Shown piece by piece: positions 36,598 through 45,252 of a DNA stretch of 64,000 bases. The position numbers and the translations under genes are program-made. The stretch covers positions 124,001-188,000 of the forward strand of contig CBFIGX010000001.1 in assembly GCA_965662265.1 (NCBI GenBank). Reading direction: 5' to 3'. Position 1 is the first letter of the stretch. Every line of letters begins with the position of its first letter. The notes under the pieces were generated by a model. It was not told the DNA's origin. It worked only from the letters and a program-made list of their open reading frames with translations, and ran no database searches. This stretch comes from CBFIGX01 sp965662265 (GTDB lineage Bacteria > Bacteroidota > Bacteroidia > Flavobacteriales > UBA7430).

Positions 36598-37572
36598 CTA
36601 CTTTAATAAGCTTTTAAGTGTATTGATTTCTGTACTTACATCTACACGAGAATTTAATTTTTGGGCTATGACTAGAGTGTTTTTGACAAACTGCTGGTGT
36701 GCATCAGAATCAACTCGAAATGGCTTATGATTTAGAGCTGAATGTAGCTTATCCATATTTTTATTTATTTCAATTGACTCTTTACTCAGTAAAGCTTCTG
36801 AAAACTTACTCCAAATATATCCTCTCGCCTCATCATTTGGATGTACTTTGTCTTTTTCAAAGAACCGATAGTCACGCAATTCATCTAACAATATTTCATA
36901 AGCTGGGAAATAATATACGTCTTTAAATTTTTCACATATTTCCTCACAAGCAATTAGCAATGAGGCTTTTGATAAATTGTTCTGATGAATTCCTTCTCGA
37001 ATATGACGAACTGGGCTTACCGATAATAGTATTTGTATCTTAGGATTCTGTGTTTTTAATTGCTTATGAAATTGTTCGAATATCTTTTGAATTTCACTTG
37101 AAGTTGACAAGCTTTTTGAAAAACTATTTTTTGGTTGTTTATGACAATTTGCGACTATTTTACCTGAATCAACTAATTGATATTGATATGCTGTTCCAAA
37201 GGTTAATATTAATAGTTTGGAGTCTTTTAACTCTTCAGCTACTGAAGATTGTATTGTCTGTAATTTCTTTGTTAAATGTTCAAAAGATAAGCCCCAAATA
37301 GAAGAATGACATGAATAGTCATAAATGGCGCCTTCTCTTTCAAGAAATAAATCTCCTTCAATTTTAGCATTCCTTATTGCTCTTGATAGATTTTGTAACA
37401 AAGGTATTGGGTGAAAAAGAGTTCCATAAGGATTACTCCTACAAGAGAATTTATAATACAACAACCTATCCGCCATTTGTTGTGCAAAACACGAACCCAT
37501 AGAAATGACTTTATCTGAATGCGACAATTCAAAAGGATAGCTTGGAATGGGAACTTGTAGATGCCAGTTCAT
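36598..37572 (-). CDS. GSCFA domain-containing protein
   Basis: A 324-residue cytoplasmic protein. It begins with a typical GSCFA region: DKVISMGSCFAQQMADRLLY (about 24-43), NPYGTLFHPIPLL, and later LILTFGTAYQY, SPVRH and DKVHPNDEARGYIW. The family belongs to the SGNH/GDSL hydrolase group: Gly-Ser-Cys-Phe-Ala gives the name and D-x-x-H (DKVHP) would supply Asp/His. Substrate unknown. Confidence 0.92.
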   Translation of the reverse strand: MNWHLQVPIPSYPFELSHSDKVISMGSCFAQQMADRLLYYKFSCRSNPYGTLFHPIPLLQNLSRAIRNAKIEGDLFLEREGAIYDYSCHSSIWGLSFEHLTKKLQTIQSSVAEELKDSKLLILTFGTAYQYQLVDSGKIVANCHKQPKNSFSKSLSTSSEIQKIFEQFHKQLKTQNPKIQILLSVSPVRHIREGIHQNNLSKASLLIACEEICEKFKDVYYFPAYEILLDELRDYRFFEKDKVHPNDEARGYIWSKFSEALLSKESIEINKNMDKLHSALNHKPFRVDSDAHQQFVKNTLVIAQKLNSRVDVSTEINTLKSLLK

Positions 37573-37602
37573 AAATCTTAATGTGACTATTGAGATGCTG
37601 AA

Positions 37603-37941
37603 TTAAATTAAATCTAATACGTTTTCTGGTGGCCTACCTAAAACTGCTTGATTATCCTTTACAACAATTGGTCGTTCAATCAATTTTGGGTTGGATATCA
37701 TTGCCTCAATTAACTCATCATTCGTTAACTCCTTTCCTTTAAAGTTTTCTTTCCAATCCTTCTCACCTTTTCGGATTAACTGAATTGGATCTATGTTAAG
37801 TTGGCTTAGTAAGGTTTTCAGTTCTTGAGTAGTTAGTGTATCTTGAAGATATAAAACAATTTTCGGTGTAATTCCGTGTTCTTGAATCAGAGCCAAAGTT
37901 TGACGACTTTTAGAGCATCTTGGGTTATGATATATTTTCAT
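37603..37941 (-). CDS. ArsC/Spx-family protein, glutaredoxin-type arsenate reductase-like
   Basis: A 112-residue thioredoxin-fold protein with the N-terminal motif YHNPRCSKSRQTLALI (catalytic Cys9) and the conserved PKLIERPIVVKDNQAVLGRP segment that contains the Arg residues binding arsenate in ArsC. It matches the glutaredoxin-dependent arsenate reductase type. No ars operon genes are around it, so arsenate may not be its main substrate. Confidence 0.9.
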   Translation of the reverse strand: MKIYHNPRCSKSRQTLALIQEHGITPKIVLYLQDTLTTQELKTLLSQLNIDPIQLIRKGEKDWKENFKGKELTNDELIEAMISNPKLIERPIVVKDNQAVLGRPPENVLDLI

Positions 37942-37961
37942 AATGTTTTTTGTTTGGTATA

Positions 37962-39053
37962 TTATTCTTTTTGCCCTTCCTGCATTAAATAAGCTTTAAT
38001 AAATGTATTTAAATCGCCGTCCATGACAGCTTGAACATTTGAACTCTCATGTGAAGTCCTAAGATCCTTTACCATTTTATATGGATGCATGACATAGTTT
38101 CTAATTTGTGATCCAAAATCAATAGCCATCTTAGATCCTTCTAACTTATCTCGTTCCGCTTGTCTTTTTCTCAGCTCTAACTCATACAACTGGGACTTCA
38201 GTAACTGCATGGCTTTGGCTTTATTTTCTAACTGTGAGCGTGTCTCGGAGTTTTCTATTAAGATTCCTGTTTCGTGATGTCTTAGGCGTACTGCTGTTTC
38301 TATTTTATTTACACCCTGACCACCTGCACCACCTGCACGCATAGTTTCCCAGGTAATATCTGAACTTGCTATTTCTATTTCTATACTATCATCTACTAGG
38401 GGATAAGTAAATACTGAAGCAAACGATGTGTGTCTTTTATTAGCAGAGTCAAATGGCGATAGTCTTACCAGTCGGTGAACGCCATTCTCACCTTTTAAGT
38501 TTCCATAGGCAAAATCGCCATCAAACTGAAGTGTTACAGATTTCACTCCAGCAATATCAGCCTCCTGAATATCTAGTTCGCGAACTTTCATACCATTTTT
38601 CTCTCCCCACATGATGTACATCCGCATAAGCATCCCAGCCCAATCTTGACTTTCAGTTCCTCCAGCACCAGAATTAATAGTAAGAATGCAAGGCATGTTA
38701 TCTTCTTCTTTGGAAAGCATGTTTTTAAACTCTAACTCTTCAATAGTTTTTAATGTTATCTTATTCTGTGTCTCAACCTCTTCTTCACTTGCCTCTCCCT
38801 CTTTGTGAAATTCAAAAATGACTTCTAAATCGCCTATAGATGCTTCAACTTGTTCAAAGGCATCGACCCATATTTTTTTTGAGCGAATATTTTTCAAAAT
38901 TAATTCCGCCTTTTTTGGATCATCCCAAAAATTGGGATCATGAGTTAAGCCTTGCTCATCCTCAATAAGCATTCTCCGTTTCTCTATATCTAGGTAAACA
39001 TACAGGGCATTCAAGCGCTCTTTATACAATTTTAGTTGATCGGCATTTATCAT
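37962..39053 (-). CDS. prfB: Peptide chain release factor 2
   Basis: RF2 ends translation at TGA and TAA. From the ATG at 39053 there are 363 residues in one unbroken frame; the upstream-extended start (39077) adds eight unlikely residues. The stop-recognition tripeptide SPF is in RLVRLSPFDSANKRH and the catalytic GGQ in RAGGAGGQGVNKIETAV. The programmed +1 frameshift site found early in many prfB genes is absent here: the region reads LYVYLDIEKRR without a stop. Confidence 0.97.
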   Translation of the reverse strand: MINADQLKLYKERLNALYVYLDIEKRRMLIEDEQGLTHDPNFWDDPKKAELILKNIRSKKIWVDAFEQVEASIGDLEVIFEFHKEGEASEEEVETQNKITLKTIEELEFKNMLSKEEDNMPCILTINSGAGGTESQDWAGMLMRMYIMWGEKNGMKVRELDIQEADIAGVKSVTLQFDGDFAYGNLKGENGVHRLVRLSPFDSANKRHTSFASVFTYPLVDDSIEIEIASSDITWETMRAGGAGGQGVNKIETAVRLRHHETGILIENSETRSQLENKAKAMQLLKSQLYELELRKRQAERDKLEGSKMAIDFGSQIRNYVMHPYKMVKDLRTSHESSNVQAVMDGDLNTFIKAYLMQEGQKE

Positions 39054-39102
39054 AAAACAAATATAATCGAATTCCAAACTTAAGGGTTTGGCTATAAATT
39101 AA

Positions 39103-39564
39103 CTACATATTTTCATCTATTATCATACGTATTAGGTCATATTCGTAGCCTTTAGAAGCCAAATATTTTGTTAGCTTCACTTTTCGTTGATATGGATTTG
39201 ATTCTTTTTCTGACGTACTTTTTTTTTGAAGTACTTCTTTTAAGGTATTAATATAGTCATGTTCATCAATTTCTTTAAGCGCAAAATCAATGCATTTTGA
39301 ATAAACGCCTTTTTTCTTTAGCTCCTGAATTATCTTTAATCTTCCCCATTTTTTTATTCGAAATTTCCCTCTAGCAAAACTCCTAGCATAGCGTTCTTCA
39401 TTTAAGAAGTTTTGTTTTATGAGTTCAGAGAGAAGCATATCTATAGCATCGGGAATTAACCCCCAAGATTCCAATTTCTTAACTACCTCTTGATGGCATC
39501 TTTCTTGATAAGCACAAAACGATTGTATTTTCTCTTTCGCTATTTTAAGGTCGTAGACTTTCAA
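39103..39564 (-). CDS. recX: RecX family regulatory protein
   Basis: RecX inhibits RecA filament growth. The 153 residues are three-helix repeats with the motifs CAYQERCHQEVVKKLESWG, LNEERYARSFARGKFRIKKWG and KYLASKGYEYDLIRMII. recA is not adjacent. It lies 49 bases upstream of prfB on the same strand. Confidence 0.93.
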   Translation of the reverse strand: MKVYDLKIAKEKIQSFCAYQERCHQEVVKKLESWGLIPDAIDMLLSELIKQNFLNEERYARSFARGKFRIKKWGRLKIIQELKKKGVYSKCIDFALKEIDEHDYINTLKEVLQKKSTSEKESNPYQRKVKLTKYLASKGYEYDLIRMIIDENM

Positions 39565-39625
39565 TTTGAGTTATCATTCATAATTTACAAGATTAAAAAC
39601 AAACCGATATAGTTAAAATATATCT

Positions 39626-39654
39626 AAAAAAACCACCCTAATAAAAGGGTGGCT
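39626..39654 (-). terminator. Terminator after the RNase E/G gene
   Basis: Stem CCACCCT/AGGGTGG with a six-base loop and a run of seven Ts on the minus strand, a few bases after the rng stop. Confidence 0.88.
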
Positions 39655-39660
39655 TTTTCT

Positions 39661-41208
39661 TTATAAAGATAAATCGTTGTCGTCTTTATCAAAAAATGCG
39701 TATTGTAATATATGGTAAGCATAAACAGGTCTTATTTTAATCCACTTTTTATATTTAAAGAACCATCTAAGTCTTTTAGACCATAAACCTTTGGTTAAAT
39801 AGGCTGCAATAAATGGGTGTGCTGTAATCGTTATCCTACTTTGCTTATCGGTTGTTAATGCATGGTTTAGCTTGTCTTCTATCTCATCCACAATTAATAC
39901 TGTTGCTTCAACTTCGCCTTTACCTAAACAGGCAGGGCAAGATTCGACAGTTTTGATATTCATTTCAGGACGCACACGTTGACGTGTGATTTCAATAAGT
40001 CCAAAGCGACTAGGTGGAAGAATTTTGTGCTTAGCCCTGTCTTCCTTCATAAATCCCTTAAGTGCTTCAAACAGTTTTTTTCTGTTATCGGCAGTATTCA
40101 TATCAATAAAGTCGACCACAATAATACCACCCATATCCCTTAATCTAAGTTGTCTAGCAACTTCGTTTGCAGAAGCTAAATTGACTTCTAGGGCGTTTGC
40201 TTCTTGACTTTCAACATTGTTTGTTCTGTTACCAGAGTTTACATCAATAACATGTAAAGCTTCGGTATGTTCAATAACTAGGTATGCACCTTTTTTCATT
40301 GATACTGACCTGCCAAAAGATGATTTTATTTGGCGTTCAATATTATAATGTTCAAAAATGGGATCCGCACCCTTATGTAACTTTAATATCTTCTCCTTAT
40401 CTGGAGCGATTGTTTGCAAGTACTGAGATACTTCATCGTATAACACTTGGTTATCAACAATGATGCTATTGAAACTATCATTTAAAACATCTCTAAGAAT
40501 AGCCGATACTCGGCTTAATTCTCCAAGAATTTTTTCTGGTGGTTTAGCTTTTTGAAGTTTTTTATAAATAGACTTCCACTTAGAAAGCATACTTGTTAGA
40601 TCAGAATCTAACTCCGCTACTTTTTTCCCTTGAGCTACTGTACGAATAATAACGCCAAAACCTTTTGGCTTAATACTTTGTATCAGTCTTTTTAATCGCT
40701 CTTTCTCTGCGGAATCTTTTATCTTTTGAGATACAGACACACGCTCAGAAAAGGGTACTAAAACTAAAAACCTTCCAGCTATTGATAATTCCGAGCTAAT
40801 TCTCGGTCCTTTAGTAGATATGGGCTCTTTGGTTACCTGTACCAGTACATTTTGTTTACTGGTAATTACAGAATCCATAGCGCCGCTTTTTTGAATATCT
40901 TTTTCTAATCTAAAATCTGTAAGCGACCATTTATTTTGTCGACCCGACATGGTCTGCTTGACATATTTATTAAAAGAACGTATTTGGGGGCCTAAATCAT
41001 GGTAATGTAAAAATCCATCTTTCTCGTAACCTACATCAACAAAGGCAGCGTTAAGACCTTGAAGGACTTTTCTTGTTTTTCCCAAATAGATATCACCTAC
41101 TGCAAAACTGTTATCACTCTTTTCATTATGGAGTTCAATTAGCTTCCCTTCTTTGAGCAGCGCAATCACTAGCCCCTGATCGGAAGACTTTACAATTAAC
41201 TCGTTCAC
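39661..41208 (-). CDS. rng: Ribonuclease E/G family endoribonuclease
   Basis: 515 residues. The S1 domain is at the N-terminus (VGDIYLGKTRKVLQGLNAAFVDVGYEKDGFLH, in part), followed by the RNase H-like and DNase I-like catalytic regions with GGIIVVDFIDM (metal Asp) and DVNSGNRTNN, and the zinc-link motif CPACLGKGE. There is no long C-terminal degradosome tail, so it is RNase G-sized. Start is GTG at 41208. A structured leader lies 35-80 bases upstream. Confidence 0.95.
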   Translation of the reverse strand: MNELIVKSSDQGLVIALLKEGKLIELHNEKSDNSFAVGDIYLGKTRKVLQGLNAAFVDVGYEKDGFLHYHDLGPQIRSFNKYVKQTMSGRQNKWSLTDFRLEKDIQKSGAMDSVITSKQNVLVQVTKEPISTKGPRISSELSIAGRFLVLVPFSERVSVSQKIKDSAEKERLKRLIQSIKPKGFGVIIRTVAQGKKVAELDSDLTSMLSKWKSIYKKLQKAKPPEKILGELSRVSAILRDVLNDSFNSIIVDNQVLYDEVSQYLQTIAPDKEKILKLHKGADPIFEHYNIERQIKSSFGRSVSMKKGAYLVIEHTEALHVIDVNSGNRTNNVESQEANALEVNLASANEVARQLRLRDMGGIIVVDFIDMNTADNRKKLFEALKGFMKEDRAKHKILPPSRFGLIEITRQRVRPEMNIKTVESCPACLGKGEVEATVLIVDEIEDKLNHALTTDKQSRITITAHPFIAAYLTKGLWSKRLRWFFKYKKWIKIRPVYAYHILQYAFFDKDDNDLSL

Positions 41209-41242
41209 TTAATAAAAATGTGTTAATGCTTTAGGTTAATAA

Positions 41243-41287
41243 TTACACAGCCAAATAAACATCTATTGATAGATGCCTGCTGTGTAG
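41243..41287 (-). promoter_or_regulatory. Two-part stem-loop in the leader of the RNase E/G gene
   Basis: Outer stem of seven to eight pairs (ACACAGC at 41245-41251 with GCTGTGT at 41279-41285) encloses an inner perfect seven-pair hairpin (CATCTAT/ATAGATG, 41260-41275). It has no T run, so it is not a simple terminator. It sits between the 30-residue gene and rng on their shared strand. Confidence 0.5.
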
Positions 41288-41297
41288 TTATAAAAAA

Positions 41298-41390
41298 TTA
41301 CTTCTTCTTCTTATGGCGATTTTTTCTAAGACGTTTTTTACGCTTGTGCGTAGCCATCTTGTGTCTTTTTCTTTTCTTTCCGCTTGGCAT
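41298..41390 (-). CDS. 30-residue, extremely basic small protein, possible ribosomal protein
   Basis: ATG at 41390 to TAA at 41298. The sequence starts MPSGKKRKRHKMATHKRKKR and ends in KNRHKKKK: 19 of 30 residues are Lys or Arg, with no acidic residue. I recall near-identical short proteins in many Bacteroidota genomes, usually unannotated. Composition is that of a ribosomal or RNA-binding peptide; candidates are small basic ribosomal proteins, including the Bacteroidota-specific type found in the Flavobacterium johnsoniae ribosome, but I cannot assign it. It lies upstream of rng and downstream of the TPR gene on the same strand. Confidence 0.8.
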   Translation of the reverse strand: MPSGKKRKRHKMATHKRKKRLRKNRHKKKK

Positions 41391-41415
41391 AATACTGCTT
41401 TTAGTGCGTTAATAA

Positions 41416-41883
41416 TTAGTTTAATTCTTCGAACATCCGAACTGCGCTGTCTCTAACATCTCCATCTGCCATTTCTATAATGGTATTTAAAGTGTGACGA
41501 GCACTAGACGTATCTTTTAGTACTGAATAACTTAGAGCTAACTGCATGTATGCGTCTAATCTATTCTTATCTAATTCAATTACTTTTTGAAAACGAGTAA
41601 CAGCTTTTTCATACTGCCCTGATTGCATTGAAAAAAGACCCATATTCCACTGCAAATCTGCATTATCTGGGTATTTCAATGCAAGGTCTCTTATTTTCAA
41701 AACTCCTTTCATTTGTGCCTCTGGGCTTTCGCCTTGTTGTATATCAGAAATAGCCTCTTGAACTTGTTCAGCAATAGATTCTTGAACATTCTTTTGTGCC
41801 TTTGAAGGTCGAGCTGAACTAGCATATATATAAAGAGCCAATACTAGGCCTAAGATTATAGCTATTAGTGGGCTACGCTTCAT
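41416..41883 (-). CDS. Membrane-anchored TPR protein
   Basis: 155 residues with an N-terminal signal anchor (about 4-22, LIAIILGLVLALYIYASS) and two to three TPR-like repeats (ADLQWNMGLFSMQSGQYEKAVTRFQKVIEL, in part, and LDAYMQLALSYSVLKDTSSARHTL). Likely a periplasm-facing scaffold. It is 4 bases after the HU gene and belongs to the conserved HU-TPR-basic peptide-rng run. Confidence 0.85.
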   Translation of the reverse strand: MKRSPLIAIILGLVLALYIYASSARPSKAQKNVQESIAEQVQEAISDIQQGESPEAQMKGVLKIRDLALKYPDNADLQWNMGLFSMQSGQYEKAVTRFQKVIELDKNRLDAYMQLALSYSVLKDTSSARHTLNTIIEMADGDVRDSAVRMFEELN

Positions 41884-41887
41884 CTGA

Positions 41888-42181
41888 TTACTTTGTAATT
41901 TTTACTTCGTTCTTAACAGCATCCACAAATACTTTTGCTGGCTTAAAGGAAGGAATGTTATGAGCCGGTATTATTATTGTCGTGTTTTTAGAAATATTTC
42001 TACCTGTCTTTTCAGCACGTTCTTTGATTACAAATGAGCCAAATCCTCTTAGGTAAACATTTTCTCCCGATTGCAATGCTGCTTTCACTTCTTCCATTAA
42101 GGCTTCTACAGTTATTTGAACATCCACCTTTTCTAATCCAGTCTTTTCAGCAATCCCAGCAACAATATCTGCTTTAGTCAT
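41888..42181 (-). CDS. HU/IHF family DNA-binding protein
   Basis: 97 residues of nucleoid protein: the dimerisation helices MTKADIVAGIAEKTGLEK and the DNA-binding arm with RGFGSFVIKERAEKTGRNI and IPAHNIPSFKPAK. The Pro at the arm tip, which intercalates into DNA, is present. First gene of the minus-strand run ending with rng; divergent from mutY. Confidence 0.95.
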   Translation of the reverse strand: MTKADIVAGIAEKTGLEKVDVQITVEALMEEVKAALQSGENVYLRGFGSFVIKERAEKTGRNISKNTTIIIPAHNIPSFKPAKVFVDAVKNEVKITK

Positions 42182-42240
42182 TTTCTTTTGTGTTTTAAAA
42201 TATCTATTTAATAAATCATTTAAGCTTAAATTTGGGGTGG

Positions 42241-42248
42241 CAAATATA
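42241..42248 (-). promoter_or_regulatory. Candidate -7 promoter box for the HU-TPR-rng run
   Basis: On the minus strand TATATTTG fits TAnnTTTG and lies about 60 bases before the HU start. The nearest TTG upstream is 12 bases away, shorter than the usual spacing. Confidence 0.4.
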
Positions 42249-42324
42249 GTTATTTGATTTCAATTAGAAAAGATATCTATGTTTATTTTATTTTTATAAC
42301 AACCTCATTAGCACTCTATTAAGC

Positions 42325-43371
42325 TTGGAAATATCTTCACTAATTATCGACTGGTATACAGAACACAAAAGAGATTTGCCTTGGCGTCGCAGAAAAAACC
42401 CTTATGAAGTGTGGTTGTCAGAAATTATACTTCAGCAAACCAAGGTTTCACAAGGGCTAGGATACTACAACAATTTCATTGATAGATTTGCTAAATTGGA
42501 AGATTTAGCACTTGCTAAAGAGAATGAAGTGATGAAAATGTGGCAAGGGTTAGGGTACTATTCAAGAGCTAGATATTTACATCAATCTGCTAAACATATA
42601 TACTTCGAATTAAACAATATATTTCCGGATACTTACACAAAACTAATACAACTCAAAGGAATTGGCCCTTATACAGCAGCAGCAATAAGCTCTATCTGTT
42701 TTAATGAGCCTCACGCAGTTGTTGACGGAAATGTATACAGGGTTTTAGCTAGACTATTTGAAATTAAAACTCCTATAAATAGCACAAAAGGAATTAATGA
42801 ATTTCAAAAGCTAGCCAACCAACTAATAGCAAAAGACAGCCCTGGAGACTACAACCAAGGGATTATGGAACTTGGAGCCACAGTTTGTAAGCCAAAAAAT
42901 GCCGATTGTCACGCATGCCCATTAAAGGAGAAATGCTTAAGTCGAAGCAAAAATTCATTGTACACATTTCCTGTTAAAAACAAGCTTATCAAAATTAAAA
43001 AAAGATATATCTTTTATTATTGTATCAACTGGAATGGCAAAATATGGACTAACAAAAGAGAATCAAATGATATTTGGAAACAATTATATGACTTCCCTTT
43101 TTTCGAAACAACATCTCCAATTAAAGAATGCAAAAAAGAATACCACATCAATAACATTAAAAGTTTAATCGGCACTTTCAAGCACACAAAGCTTTCTCAT
43201 ACAGAGTTCAAACACAAGCTAACTCACCAAATTTTATACATAAACATTACAACCATTTTTTTAGATGACATGCCGATAAAAAATATTGATAAATTTATTA
43301 CGAAAGAACAACTAATGCAGCTTCCGGTGCCAAAACCAATAGATATGTTTCTTAAAAATCATATCCAGTAA
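42325..43371 (+). CDS. mutY: A/G-specific adenine glycosylase MutY
   Basis: Removes adenine mispaired with 8-oxoguanine. 348 residues: catalytic Glu in LSEIILQQTKV, HhH motif LKGIGPYTAAAI followed by the catalytic Asp in VVDGNVYRVLARLF, and the Fe-S cluster CKPKNADCHACPLKEKC. The C-terminal NUDIX-like domain (about 230-348) reads 8-oxoG. The start is TTG at 42325, since no in-frame ATG fits the family N-terminus. First of the mutY-ssb-gldE-gldD neighbourhood conserved in flavobacteria. Confidence 0.96.
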   Translation: MEISSLIIDWYTEHKRDLPWRRRKNPYEVWLSEIILQQTKVSQGLGYYNNFIDRFAKLEDLALAKENEVMKMWQGLGYYSRARYLHQSAKHIYFELNNIFPDTYTKLIQLKGIGPYTAAAISSICFNEPHAVVDGNVYRVLARLFEIKTPINSTKGINEFQKLANQLIAKDSPGDYNQGIMELGATVCKPKNADCHACPLKEKCLSRSKNSLYTFPVKNKLIKIKKRYIFYYCINWNGKIWTNKRESNDIWKQLYDFPFFETTSPIKECKKEYHINNIKSLIGTFKHTKLSHTEFKHKLTHQILYINITTIFLDDMPIKNIDKFITKEQLMQLPVPKPIDMFLKNHIQ

Positions 43372-43380
43372 TGATTTGAT

Positions 43381-43411
43381 TTGTCTTATAAATATTAATT
43401 ATATAAATTTG
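43381..43411 (+). promoter_or_regulatory. Promoter of ssb-gldE-gldD
   Basis: TTG, exactly 20 bases, then TAAATTTG: a complete Bacteroidota housekeeping promoter between mutY and ssb, giving a leader of about 48 bases. Confidence 0.75.
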
Positions 43412-43464
43412 ATTCAATATAATATAATGTAATTCAATAAATCTATCAATATAATCTAATTATT

Positions 43465-43899
43465 ATGGCAGCAACATTAAACAAAGTAATCTTAATGGGA
43501 AATCTGGGTAAAGATCCAGAAACAAGAACTCTTGAAACAGGGGTAGTAATGACACGATTTTCACTGGCAACAAGTGAGCGTTTTAAAAATAANNNNNNNN
43601 NNNNNNNNNNNNNNNNNNNNNNNNNNNNNNNNNNNNNNNNNNNNNNNNNNNNNNNNNNNNNNNNNNNNNNNNNNNNNNNNNNNNNNNNNNNNNNNNNNNN
43701 NNNNNNNNNNNNNNNNNNNNNNNNNNNNNNNNNNNNNNNNNNNNNNNNNNNNNNNNNNNNNNNNNNNNNNNNNNNNNNNNNNNNNNNNNNNNNNNNNNNN
43801 NNNNNNNNNNNNNNNNNNNNNNNNNNTTCACAAGCAAATGATTCAGAATCTTTTGTTAAAGAATCATCGAGTGAAACTCTTGACGACTTACCATTTTAA
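43465..43899 (+). CDS. ssb: Single-stranded DNA-binding protein, partly masked
   Basis: Visible parts are the OB-fold start (NKVILMGNLGKDPETRTLETG and RFSLATSERF) and the acidic C-terminal tip ETLDDLPF, which recruits SSB partner proteins. The N run 43593-43826 hides 78 codons; frame agrees on both sides and gives about 144 residues, the usual length. Upstream of gldE, as in other flavobacteria. Confidence 0.95.
   Translation: MAATLNKVILMGNLGKDPETRTLETGVVMTRFSLATSERFKNXXXXXXXXXXXXXXXXXXXXXXXXXXXXXXXXXXXXXXXXXXXXXXXXXXXXXXXXXXXXXXXXXXXXXXXXXXXXXXXSQANDSESFVKESSSETLDDLPF
43593..43826. other. Run of 234 N inside ssb
   Basis: Undetermined bases covering most of the OB fold of SSB. Confidence 0.99.
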
Positions 43900-43923
43900 A
43901 CTAACCATACAAAAATCACAATA

Positions 43924-45252
43924 TTGGATCCTGACCCCATAACATTTCTAACAGAATTTAATTTTATAAACCCTATAGAGAATGAGCTTATCAGTTCGCT
44001 TATTGTCTTGGTTCTACTACTAACTACCTCTGCTCTAATATCTGGATCAGAGGTAGCTTTTTTTTCCTTTAAACCTGAAGAATTAAATCGTATTAACAAG
44101 CACAGTTTTAAGAATGCTAAAAATATTCAAACTTTTCTTAGTAAGCCAAAACAACTCTTAGCAACCATTCTTATCACAAATAACTTTGTAAACGTTGGTA
44201 TTATTATGCTCTCGAGCTATGTATGTATTCAACTGTTCAATTTCAATAATTTGATCTGGCTTCAATTTCTAGTTCAGGTTGTTATCATTACGTTTCTACT
44301 TCTACTTTTTGGTGAAGTTTTGCCGAAGGTATATGCTAACAACAAGGCTTTAAGTTTTGCCAAATTTATGATCAAGCCTTTAGTGATTTTAGATAAATTA
44401 TTTAAACCACTAAGCTATCTATTGGTTTCCAGCACAAAAATTATTGATAGGCGCGTAAAAAAAAGAAAACACAAACTTTCTATTAATGACCTCTCTAATG
44501 CACTAGAGCTTACAAAAGAAAAAAATGAAAATATAGAAGAAAAAAAGATTTTAGAAGGTATAGTTAAGTTTGGGAATACTGACGTTAAACAAATAATGAA
44601 ATCTAGAGTAGATATTACGGCCATTAACATAAAAGACAAATATAATGATGTCCAAAATACTATCATCGAAACAGGATATTCCAGAATTCCGATATTTGAA
44701 GATTCATTGGATCAGATAAAAGGTGTTCTGTATATCAAAGACTTACTTCCTTACTTAAATACAAACGATAATTTTGAATGGAAAAAGCTAATAAGAGATG
44801 CTTTTTTTGTGCCAGAAAACAAAAAAATAGATGATCTTCTCAAAGAATTTCAAAACAAAAAAATTCATTTAGCAATAGTGGTAGACGAATATGGTGGAAC
44901 GTCAGGAATTGTAACGCTCGAAGATATTATTGAAGAAATAGTCGGCGAAATAAGTGATGAGTTTGATGATGATGACATTATTTACTCAAAACTCGACAAC
45001 TACAATTACGTGTTTGAGGGCAAAACACCTCTCAACGATTTCTACAGAATATTAAATATCGATGGAGAACTTTTTGAAAAAGAAAAAGGAGAGTCTGACA
45101 CTCTAGCAGGATTTATACTAGAGTTAAATAAAGAAATTCCCGACAAAGGATTAGTGATAAAGTTTAATCATTATTTATTTACGGTTGAAGGGGTCAATAA
45201 AAGAAGAATCACCAGAATAAAAATAAGTATTTCTCAAGAAAATGAAATCTAA
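43924..45252 (+). CDS. gldE: Gliding motility-associated protein GldE (CNNM/CorC-like)
   Basis: 442 residues: an N-terminal CNNM membrane domain with SALISGSEVAFFSF and about four helices (to about 160), two CBS domains (about 205-330; TAINIKDKYNDVQNTIIE, VVDEYGGTSGIVTLEDIIEEIVG, in part) and a CorC_HlyC C-terminal domain. In flavobacteria GldE assists gliding and overlaps functionally with GldD. Start is TTG at 43924, matching the usual MDPDP N-terminus, 24 bases after ssb. It overlaps gldD by 11 bases. Confidence 0.93.
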   Translation: MDPDPITFLTEFNFINPIENELISSLIVLVLLLTTSALISGSEVAFFSFKPEELNRINKHSFKNAKNIQTFLSKPKQLLATILITNNFVNVGIIMLSSYVCIQLFNFNNLIWLQFLVQVVIITFLLLLFGEVLPKVYANNKALSFAKFMIKPLVILDKLFKPLSYLLVSSTKIIDRRVKKRKHKLSINDLSNALELTKEKNENIEEKKILEGIVKFGNTDVKQIMKSRVDITAINIKDKYNDVQNTIIETGYSRIPIFEDSLDQIKGVLYIKDLLPYLNTNDNFEWKKLIRDAFFVPENKKIDDLLKEFQNKKIHLAIVVDEYGGTSGIVTLEDIIEEIVGEISDEFDDDDIIYSKLDNYNYVFEGKTPLNDFYRILNIDGELFEKEKGESDTLAGFILELNKEIPDKGLVIKFNHYLFTVEGVNKRRITRIKISISQENEI

